Of a stretch of DNA of 64,000 nt, positions 12,701 through 24,700 are shown in pieces. Location of the stretch: positions 377,001-441,000 of the forward strand of contig NC_056427.1 of NCBI RefSeq assembly GCF_905147365.1, in the 5' to 3' direction. Position numbers and translations under genes: made by a program. This DNA is from Aricia agestis. Lineage: Eukaryota; Arthropoda; Insecta; Lepidoptera; Lycaenidae. Numbering within the stretch: position 1 is the first letter of the stretch; each line of letters begins with the position of its first letter. The notes beneath the pieces were generated by a model that was not told where the DNA came from, did not search any database, and saw only the letters and a program-made list of their open reading frames with translations.

Positions 12701-15700
12701 TTAGAAGCAACACTTATGCTAAGTTTTTGCTCGATAGTTTTACTCCAAATCGAGTAATAATTACTGTGTGGACCGCAAAACTCACAGCTAGAAGGCTCGC
12801 ATCGAGCCGGCTCGATTGAAGTAAATATTTCGATTTAGAGTTAAAAACTATCGAGCAATACTGAATGTGTGGACGAAAGCCCGAGCCGTGGTTTTTACTC
12901 TACGTGATCGCTCAATCAAGCAAAACCGTATGTGAGTTATAATATAGTGTTAATGGAAAAGTGTATGTCTGTGTGTTTGTAGTGCCTCTTCGTCTTTAAA
13001 CCAAGCTAATAGCGGCGGAACCGTGCATCTTAGCACAACAAAAACTATCGTATGTTCTTTCCGTGGACTCAAAGTATCTTCATAGTATCAAACTTGATCA
13101 AATCGGTTCAGTGGTTTAAGGGTGAACTGTAAGTGTCTAAACACACTATGCCGAAGTTCCGCGGCGGAAATTCCGCATGATTACGTCAGCAATGTCAAAC
13201 GCATACAATATAACGCGACGGAATTTCGGCATGTAATCGTTAATTTAAAATACATTTTATTTTATACGTGGGAGAGCCATGCTTCGGCACGAATGAGCCG
13301 GCTCGACCGGAGAAATACCACGTTCTAACAGAAAACCGGCGTGAAACAACCCATCCCATCCTTACCCTCCCCTATTACCCTATTCCCTCTTAAAAGGTGA
13401 CCCGTTTGCTCGTTTGCCCCCTTATTTCATAAAAAAAAAGGCGGAATCAAGTCTAACTTCCGCCGCGTAAATTCGGCATAGTGTGTTTAGACACTAAGGG
13501 TGAAGCCAAACGAGCGTAATTTGTGAGTCGTGAGTCGCAGAATTTCTGCCGCGTAAATATCTTTTCATACAAATCATGACTCACAAAATTACGCTCGTGT
13601 GAATCAAACAGGACTTTTGTATGAAACTGAATGCAGCAGAATTCTGCCGGACCGAAATTCTGCGACTCACTCACAAATTACGCTTGTTTGGCTTCGCCCT
13701 TAAGGGGGCGACTAACCCTAAAGTGTCGATTTTATAATTCATTTTTATACTTGAAAGTAAGCCCCGAATTGTTTCATTTTCTATAATTAGATACTACATT
13801 ATATTTCCGAGAATTCGATCTGAGCAAAAACACGATATCTTAAAATTTTCTCGATAACAAAAAACCGGCCAAGTGCGAGTCGGACTCGCGCACCGAGGGT
13901 TCCGTACAAACCTGCAAGGTTTACAAAGTTCGTCAATTAGATCTAAGTATTTGATATGAATTTCAACTTGATAGCTCTACGCGTTCATGAGGAAAAAAGT
14001 TATAAGTTTATATTTATTAAAAAATATATATTTTGTAATGTAACTAAAAATTTAAGGTTTTCGGAATTTTTCCTTTATGTGTGCTATAAAACGTTGCTTC
14101 ATGCCAAATTTCAAGATTCTAGGTCGACTGGAAGTACCCTTTAGGTTTTGATTCCCTTGCGAGTACTTGCGAGTTTCAAAATATGCAGCTTAAATTGCTG
14201 TTTCTTTTGATTGCGTTGACATAGAAGTTTGATTTTGTTACAGCTTAAAGGTATTATAGACCTGAGTATTTGGTATGAATTTCAATTTAATACCTCTACG
14301 CGTTTATGAGGAAATGGGTAGTAAGTTTAAAATTATTAAAAAAAAATATATTATGTGATGTAACTAAAAATTTATGGTTTTCGTAATTTTTCCTTTATCT
14401 ATGCTATAAGACGTTGCTTCGTACAAAATTTCAAGATTCTGAGTTCACGGGAAGCACCCTGTAGGTTTTGATTCCCTTGCAAGTGTCGAAAATTTGCGGC
14501 ATAAACGGCTGTATCTTTTGATTGCGTTGGCTTAGAAGTTTGATTTTTTCACAGCTTCAAGGGACAGTAGACCTGAGTAATTGATATAAATTTCAGCTTC
14601 ATACCTCCACGCGTTCCTGAGAAAAAGGGTCTTGACAGACGGACGGACGGACAGACGGACAACAAAGTGATCCTATAAGGGTTCCGTTTTTTCCTTTTGA
14701 GGTACGGAACCCTAAAAATCACAAAGATGCATCTAATTTTCACGAATTTTTCATTTATTACCATAACCGTACATTGAACTAAGTAAATATTTTAACACAT
14801 TGTATAAAATTCTATCATTAAGAGATCGACCTAGCGGATTTTTTAAATGTTGCATATTTATCTAGTTATTGAGAAAAAACTAATAATTTGGCGATGAATC
14901 CGCGTCGTTCTTTTTCACCTGGCATATGAAAGACGGGCGTGAGTGTGAAGAGAGAAGGACGATGTTTGATTTTTGTGGTTAGTCGCCCTCTTAAGAGGAG
15001 TCCACACCGTCGTTTCTCATACAAACGTTGTCCCCTGTTTTCTCCCTGGATAATGCCGGTAGAGTTATGATTTTTTTCCTGAATATCTATGGCCACTATT
15101 AGCACATCCCTATGTTTTCCTTTTTTTCATAATTTTATTCTTAAAAAACCGGCCAAGTGCGAGTCGGACTCGCGCACCGAGGGTTCCGACAGCTTAAAGG
15201 TATTATAGACCTGAGTATTTAGTATGAATTTCAATTTAATACCTCTACGCGTTTATGAGGAAATGGGTAGTAAGTTTAAAATTATTAAAAAAAAATATAT
15301 TATGTGATGTAACTAAAAATTTATGGTTTTCGTAATTTTTCCTTTATCTATGCTATAAGACGTTGCTTCGTACCAAATTTCAAGATTCTGAGTTCACGGG
15401 AAGCACCCTGTAGGTTTTGATTCCCTTGCAAGTGTCGAAAATTTGCGGCATAAACGGCTGTATCTTTTGATTGCGTTGGCTTAGAAGTTTGATTTTTTCA
15501 CAGCTTCAAGGGACAGTAGACCTGAGTAATTGATATAAATTTCAGCTTCATGCCTCCACGCGTTCCTGAGAAAAAGGGTCTTGACAGACGGACAGACGGA
15601 CAACAAAGTGATCCTATAAGGGTTCCGTTTTTTCCTTTTGAGGTACGGAACCCTAAAAAGATAAGAACGTCCAAAAACCCAAAAAAATGGCCAGATTTTC

Positions 15701-18700
15701 CTCTGTGTTCAAACACCTAGAAAACGAAACTGGCTAAAATATACAAAAAAAAAAATAAAACATAGGAACACAGCTCAAGGCTTGAGCTGTGTTCCTATGT
15801 TTTATTTTTTTTAATAAAAAAGTACTTAAATCGGTCAAGTTTTGGAGATGGAATCAGCGGACAACGAATCGAAGATTTTCTGTTCTTTTATTAGAACTTT
15901 TGTCGTGTTGTCTCCATCGCGCTCTGCGGTGGGAGACTTGAGATTGGTGAGACAGCAATACATTTTCAAATACCTATTTTCAATTTCTGTCGCTCCTAGT
16001 GTATGCTCTTAAAGGTAACAGTCGACGGACACTTTAAACGATTCAGTCTTCATCTAATTGTTTACGTTTCGATCTTGGAACAATATTTTTAAGATTCTGG
16101 TCGCTGCTACAGTGGGTTTTGATCAAAACAACGCGATTATTATTTTAATCCTGTTTTAGATAAATATTTTCGCGCCGTCAAAGGCAGATTCAACACAGCG
16201 TTTGTATGTTTGGATATTTTCAAACCATCCTTGAAAACAACGACTTTTTCGCGTACATATTTTATAAATAAAGCGATGAAATAAATTTTCTCGTCGAAAT
16301 ACGATATTATAGGATTTCAAGTCTTTGATCTTATGTAGCAACATTTTGGATTTTTAACAGGTTGCAAATTATGATTAATTAAACTGCGCTTTTTATTATG
16401 ATTTATTTCTTGCATACAACAATGAATACTAATGTAATAGTATGGCAGTCTGTCTATTACCTTTTCACGCTTAAAGCGCTGAACCGATTTTGATGAAATT
16501 TGGTATGCAGACAGACAGACACATTATTAATCCGGAAGACTGTACGGTTTCCACAATAAACTAATTTCGACGAAACATATTAACAACTTCATTAAAATTC
16601 GAGATTGAAAATCCGCCATTCTCTAATCTAAATTTCATTTAATCATAAAATTTTATCTTCCCAGCATTCGTAATATAATCTGGTATTTATTGAAATTGGC
16701 AACACTGTACAGACAGACAGACGGTCGTAAAAATAAAAACCGCCAACATACACAAACAAAACGAAATCCGTTTGTGGCGTAATGAAAAATAAGATTGTAT
16801 CTAAAAGATTGGCAACGCACATGTTACTCATCTAGTGTAACAGATAGCTAAATTCTCAAATAAGTGCCCAGTATTATACTAGAGCAGCAGAAACTTTAAG
16901 AAGTCAAAGAGGCTTCATTACAAACGATTACGAACCTATGCCCCTGATCGACGTAGTTTGGGCCAATATGGAAAGGGGCCTAGATCGAAAAGATCCTCAG
17001 AAGCACAAAGGCCAAAGGACAATCAACTTAAAGTGTATCCTTATCAGGAGTGAGGTGCCAGGACAGCAGAAATGCTGAAGAGAAGCAATGCTTTTCCAAG
17101 GGTATCTCTGTCATAAGTAAAGGGCTAACGGCCGTTCCCAATATTTGATCTATCTCTAGTTTTGCCCTACTAGAGATAGGAATAGCTTACATTAGACATT
17201 AGAGACATAAATAGACCAACAAAGAGTGCGAGAGAGAAGAAAATCCTTTATGGAATTATAACAAGATGAAAAGAGAGAGGCAGTCTAATAAAAATTGTAA
17301 CAACTTTTATTTGACAGGTCGTCAAAAGTCGTCATCGTTTTTATGCCTTTTCGGTATTTCCAATATATTGTTCAATTTGTTTGTTATTTTTAATAAATAT
17401 TATTATATTTAAAAATGGTTACTTGTTCTGTACTTGATTGCAGTGTAAATCATAAGAATAATCCTGAAAAATATACATTTCACAGGTAATTAATCTTCAT
17501 GCCCTAATTGCTACGATGTGTTTATTTTTGCTATATTCTGTCTTTAGCTCTCTATTTCAAATAAAATATTATGAATCCTCCCTTTTACTTTCATATTTTG
17601 CGTAACTAAAGGTACTATTGTTCTTATATTACACAAATTTTGAAGAAAAATTTTTCATCAAAATTTTTTACATATACGCTAGTGCTTGAATCAAATTTAT
17701 CGATATGCTTATCGATATTTTACAATAACATAAAACTAAAATAAAAAACATTTACCTTTATATTTATCACCTTTAAAAAGGACATATTATCTTGTTTCAA
17801 CGATTATTTTTTAATAATAATTATCTTTTGACATACCTAGTATAAAATCAAGGTTTCACAGATCAGTCACTTGAATCTAATACTCATTGAATGCAGCTTT
17901 CAATAACATAATAGACAGTTCTCTGACAGAATAGGTATAACTGCAACTTATATACTTATTAATTGGACTGGTACCGACTTCAAAATTATGAAGATTGAGA
18001 ACAGAAATACTGAGTACAGAATAAGGATTATTTAATACTTTTTAGTTCATTTAAGTATAATATTACTATTGTCTTTACCTTCAAATCGGTTCACAAACGG
18101 CGGAGTAATCGTTGAACATACATAAAAAATACACCCACAGCCGAACGTCTAACCTCCTCCTTTTTGGAAGTCGGTTAAAAATAATTGTAATAAAAAGTAT
18201 TAGGGAGTGCCTCCGCTGCCGGCGCCGGTTGCCGAAATGGCTGCCGGCGCCGTTTTCCGAACTCCGAAGTTTGCCGAATAGGCTGCCGGCGCCTATTCGG
18301 CAAACATCGCTTGTCAAACAGAATAATGATCAAAAACATCAGACTTGAGCTAAATGACTATGAAAGGTACATATAATAAGGTCATAATAATTGTAAGGAT
18401 GCATAATTATGCATATAATTATATGAATCCTTCGATCGGGGATTCCCGGAAATGCTATTGTATTCTATTGTTGTCGCGATCACCGGTGCTCGTATGGGGC
18501 TTGAATCTTGGATGGGTTAATGGTGGTGATGATGATGCTGATAATGTGATCTGCATAGTAGCATTTAAATACAATATCTTTGCTTCTTTAAGCAACGCAG
18601 AAACTCTCTAACATGTATAAGGAATCTGAAGTTCTGTTCAGTACCTTCGGAAGTATACCACGGAGTTTATAACTGTAGCTATGGTGCAAAATCTTACTTT

Positions 18701-21700
18701 TTGGTAGCTGAAAAAAGGTAGCTAAGGTAAAGCTAAGCTAAGAAAATGCATCACAAAAAACTAAAATATCCACAGCCGAACAAATAGGTACCAAACCTTC
18801 ACCTTTGGAAGTCGGTAAAGTCGAATATATAAATTGAGATTATAATTATTATTTCTTTTTAAAATTTGTGTATCGGCACTGGAACCTAGCGCTTTACGCA
18901 TTATCACCGGCTCCCATTTTGAGTGCCAGCGCCGGCAGTCGTTGTTTCATATCTCGGCTGCCGGCAGTATACTTACCGCCGGTTCCCATCTTACTAATAT
19001 TATAAAGGCGAAAATTTTTTTGGATGTATGGATGTATGGATGTGTGGATGTGTGGATGTATGGATGTATGGATGTTTGTTACTCTTTCACGCAAAAACTA
19101 CTGAACGGATTTTAATGAAACTTTACAATAATATAGCTTATACATCAGAATAACACATAGGCTACAATTTAAACCGACTTTCAAAATGGGGGAGGTGTTA
19201 TGTTCGTTTTCTTATATTCAACGATTACTCCGCCGTTTGTTAACCGATTTTCAAAATTTTTCTTTTGGTATATAGGGTATCATCCCAATTTGGTATTATA
19301 TTCACAAAAGTGGTGATCTGATGTAGGATCCATAAGTAATCGAGGGAATTCCTCAAAACTTATAGGGAAACATGTGGTGACTTCGGTTTCGTGAGAAGTA
19401 TTCTAAGCATATGCTACCAAAAAGTAAGATTTTGCACCGAGATATACCGGTATACCGTGGTTCGGAAGGTGCTGAGAGAACTCCTGATTCTTTATAGATA
19501 CAAATTTGGGAGATTCGGCGTTGTTTTAAGAACAGAAAGCATATGCTACTATGCAAATTACATTATTCATCATCATCATCATCATCATCACTACCATATT
19601 ATACCATTTCATAGTGTTTTAGATCGAGACTCGAGTTTGACAAGCGATAACTAAAAAAAATCTATACCTACCTAATATTAACTTGAAGAGTGTGTTTTCT
19701 TGAACGCGTCAATCTCAGGAGCTACAGGTCCGATTTAAAAACTTATCTCAGTGTTAGATAGATCATTTATCGAATAAGACTATAGGCTATATTATATTAT
19801 CACGCTAAGACTAATACGACCGAAGAAACTCAGGAAAATGTGGGAAAAACGGGGGAAATATTTTTTATGGGAAAATTTACGGTTTCTGTATAATTCCTAA
19901 TTTACGCGGGCGAAGCCGCGCGGGACATCTAGTTACTGATATTTTTGGGAGCCGGCGCCGGCAGCGGAGGCACTCCCAAAAGTATTATGATATTTTATGA
20001 TATGTATTTAATTTAAAAATAAAATATAATATATTATGTGTGTTGTTTACTTTCATCGTTAACTTTCAATGCGGCTATGTAAGGGCTGATTTACCAGATA
20101 GATTTTACCTGAGTAATAAATAAGTAACTTTATAATGTGTTATTATTATATATATTAATTACCCCTATAAGAACCTCATGTATTAAGTCATAACATATCC
20201 GACGAATGACGATTGAAAAATCATTCCAAACGAAAATGTGTATCTACTTTTAAATCGTCACCTTTTTTGCCAATTAAAATGTATGATACCTAATTTGAAA
20301 TACAAAATCTGTCAAAGTTGCATATTATTTATTTATTATAGAAACTCAGGTAAAATAAATCGAACGGACTAAACTATCGATAGCAAAATACTATACTATC
20401 GATAGTAAAATATACATCACTAGCACACGCACACATTGACAGATCAAAAATGTTCACGCATTTTCGGGTTGTCAGGTGGTCTATACGACGGTATATTATA
20501 AGTTTATGATTTTATGTCAATTCAATGTTAGCTGCGATCGGTTGTATGTCAAACCAGAGATAGATTGAATATTGGGAACGGCCGTAAGTAAAGTACCAGG
20601 AACTGCATGTAACTCGTAAGAAGCTCAGAAATACTTCAAGTTTTTCAGCAAAGGCATCAGAAGCGCTGACCTATCACTTCCTTCAAGGGTATCCCCGTTC
20701 GAGTAAGATACCAGAACATCAGAAATGTTGAAGAGTAGTAGTACACTGACAACAACAAAGTACCAGAGCCACAGAAACGCTGATCAATCACTGCATCCAA
20801 GGGTATCCCCGTCTGACTAAGATACCAGGACAGCAGGAATGCGGAAGAGTAATGTGACGGGCCATTTCCCGAATTCGCGGAGCCATCGAAACATAAATCT
20901 AGAACGGTCAATGGTATAAGGGATGAGAGAAGGCGATTTTTGTTATAAAGAACGAGATTCACGGTTTTGAGTTTTTTTAGGAGTAGGTATATCACTAGCT
21001 CTTTTGATTGGTTAACATCACAATATTAGCTAATAGACAACGCTGTTAGGATAATCATTGATCTTCCATCTAAAAAAATCGAAACCGGACACTAAAAAAA
21101 GTTCACATACGATACCTGATAGCAAACTTTGGTAAAATTACAAAAGCTTAGTATACATGATTAGTTGATACTTGATTACCTATTGTAAAAAATTTAAAAA
21201 GAAAGGAAAAAATGTTACGAGTTTGAATAAAATCTAAAATGGTGCTAAGAAGATAATTGATCGCAACAGATTTCCAGTATTCGTATTCTGTTTTGTAAAA
21301 CCCTAATCTAATCCCGAAAAACACAACTAGGTACATAATATTTGAATGTTTCTTGAAGGATTTGCTCAACGAAAACCTCGCCTATACTACGTGACATTTT
21401 AATGGTTGTTTTCCCATAGTAAAATTATTCTATCTTAGTAGTACAAAGGCTTAACCTTAAATAGATCCAAAATAGTACCCAAAATATCCGCACTTCATTC
21501 CACCACACCCTATCTATTATCTAAAACACCCGCTTCCTCTACCGCTATCCGCCACCGCCTACACTCGCACCAAACCCCACCGCGTCAAAACATGGCGTCA
21601 CGCCAAACGGTCCGACAACTCGCCTAATAGGAAGTGCAAACTTCCACGCCGACTCGATCGATACTCATTATAGAGGGAGACAGAAAACGATAGAGCGAGA

Positions 21701-24700
21701 TAGAGAATAGAAGCTTGAGCGAGATAGACTATACACTATAGAGGAAAGAGATGGAGTAACCAAGCGTTCGGAAAATTTTCCGATTTTTCCACGTTCGAGT
21801 AATCCAAGCAATAAATTCTGATGAAATGGAATGATTGTCGAACACTTGCGGAAAATTTTAGTTTGACAGCAACTTTTGAGACTGGGTATTTAGCCAAATT
21901 GCATATAATATTATGGTTTAAACAGCGGAATTTTAAGTCAAAAATGTATGGGATTTGACATAACGTACTACAACGGATTTGGCAATGTACCCAGTCACCG
22001 TGCCTAATTTCCGGGATTAAAGTATCTTCTTAAGGAATCTCATCAAAATCACTTCAGGAGTTTTCAGAGGTAACGTACAGACACACACAATCTCATTAAT
22101 TATAGTGGAAATACTGTCTGTCCCTACCCTTAAATCAAGTGTGTAACACCCTAAGCCTAGTGTGAGCTCACCCTATTGTAGCTAATTCTATTGTCTGTAG
22201 CACCTTCATGTAACACCTTGACAGTGTTGTGCTAACATCTTTGTCGATATCGATAAAAAAGTCGATAGATTTCGTTGTTAATGATAATTCCCTTCAGGAA
22301 AGGACTTAGATTAGTTAAACAGCGCATAAACGAATTTTGGCTTTGGTATGAATATTTCAAGTCCTTGGATATGACATGATCTAGGATTATTTTTATCACG
22401 GAAAAATGTACAGTTCCTTGTTATTTACGAATTTGAATCTAAAGACATCATAAAATTCTACAAAAGATTGTACCAAATGCTCCATTTAGTTCGATAATAT
22501 TTTTATTTATTTCAGCTTATTTGGTTCGTGTTTGAATGATTTGTTTGTTTTTATTAAATTCAAAACACGCTCTACATAAACAAAACTGAATCAACGCAAA
22601 AGTATGTCAGGATTCAACAAGATATTTAATCTTATTTATACATTTGGCTCTTTCTTGAAAACAAAAATTATTACGACGAAATTAATAATCCTCTCAAAAC
22701 TCATCTCTAAAATAATTGTAATAAGAAAATACCTACATCGTAAGACTGACAATAATGTACTACAAATTTTGTAAATCACTAGATATTCGTAATTTTGCAA
22801 TAGCGAATTTTATTTATCACACGAGAACCGTGCATTTGTCCGTTATATATATATCACGTCATATGAAACTGCGGAACCCAAAGTATCCCCATACCCAATA
22901 TCATAAAATCCGTTCAATAGACACACACACACAAATATATTGGCAAACCTTTACCAAATAATATTTGTTTGTCGAGTCGATTTGTCGATAAAAACTGTCG
23001 ACATCATCCCCTCGCTAGCGTCAACAATGGACAATCGTATGAAACACTAGCTGTAGTCTGTACTACCTCGCGACTGTCAATAACTACATATTATGCATAT
23101 TCAATAGAAGTCATAAGATAAACGAGCAGGTAGATCACCTGATCATCCATCGATTTTGCTATTTCAATTCTTTATTACAGCATCAATATAGTTTCGATAT
23201 AATATCCAAAAGTGATAACACTTTTGGATGTATATGAATCTCTTATATAGAGTTCACTGTGAAAGTAGCAGCGCAGGAAGAGCAATTTTTTTTGTGATTA
23301 GTAAGGGCAAGCGCCCTTGCATAATGAGTTAGCCCATACAAAATAAAAATAAAAATACTCTCTCAGCGCTGCTACTTTCACAGTGAAATCTACACAGGGG
23401 ATGAGTCCCCTCTACACAGAGGGCTCATACACACTTTAAAGTATTATCACTTAATTTTGTTAAACCCTGTATAGAACTACAAAATAACTTAAATCGTATG
23501 CCACAAAAGACGAGCTATACCTAGTCTAACAACTCTCTCTATCATGCGACCGGACTTTACACAAGCGATAAATAAGCGAATCGAAATATATAGAAACGCT
23601 GGATTTAAAAACACAAAGAAACAAACAGAATTTGAAACAAATAACCTCCAAAAACTAAGAAATACAACATAAGAACACACGTGGTTAAAATATGATATAA
23701 AGAAAATCTAAATCATCTTACGAATAAAGACACTAAAAAGACTCTTTACAAGTAAAATTCTGTAAAGACTGTAGATTTTAGACTCTTAAAACAAACTCTC
23801 CTTACAAATTCGCACGTTCAATTCAGCATTTTAACACTAAATACTTTTTAACCGACTATTTAATAATTAAAAACCGCTATAAATGTGTATATCTAGTATC
23901 CGTTACTTATTTACGCTTCTCTCAGTAAAAAGACTGTACAAACATTTTAAACTCTTAAAACAAATCCTTACAACAGTCACGTATAATAACTTTTTAACCA
24001 CGTCTTAATACTAATTTAACTGTCAATTTAAGCACTAATTTTGACTATAGCACTGTCACAATTCTGTACCCGCGTGCTCGTCGGAGGAAACAGCACTGAA
24101 CACTGAAACAGACTAGTTCAGGCACGAGTCGCGACTTCCAAAATAGCGCGGTCTCGATTTTGTATACTATGAATACAGGGTGTTGTTGTTTTGAGTTGGA
24201 TTTCCGTCCGTTTGCGTTCGGGAAATGGAGTATGGATGCTTCACACCACGTCGGTCTGGCCCCGTGCTAAGTACCTGAAGGACATGTGATAAGGTACCAG
24301 TTACTAGTTACCCAGGAACTTTGAAAACTTTTTTTCGAACCCGCGATCCCCGGCTTGAGCTACAAACAGGCCACCAACTGAGCCACAGAGGTCGTCAATC
24401 TAATATGACTATATATTATATTAAATATCGTAAGACAACTGTCACTCGTCAGCTTGTATTGTCTTAGAGGACGCACATAATTTTTTGAGGTATTTAGGAA
24501 GGGGCCAGCCAAATTTCACAAAATTTTTTGTAGGGGAGAGCCTCGGGTCTCCGCAAATATAAATTAATTTTTTGCATCGTAAATTTTGAAGAGTGAGTAC
24601 TTTTTAAAATTCCTTGGAAACCCGTCTCACATAAATAATAATAGATGGGAGTCAAAAATGCTCAAAAATGAAGGTAATTGGTTATAAAAATCATGAAAGG

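Larger units (their letters stand above)
17123..20585 (+). mobile_element. P-like DNA transposon remnant with 8-bp target duplication and THAP exon
   Basis: AAGTAAAG flanks both sides (17115-17122 and 20586-20593). The inverted ends read ACGGCCGTTCCCAATATT followed by ATCTATCTCT(A/G)GTTT, about 34 bp with three mismatches. The left end carries five extra bases (GGCTA). An 8-bp duplication and a THAP exon together point to the P superfamily. Subtracting the nested element at 18203-19977 with its target repeat leaves about 1.7 kb, too little for a full transposase; I find no catalytic ORF, so it is non-autonomous. TATCGATA-type motifs sit near both ends (17700, 20375, 20395). Confidence 0.75.
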
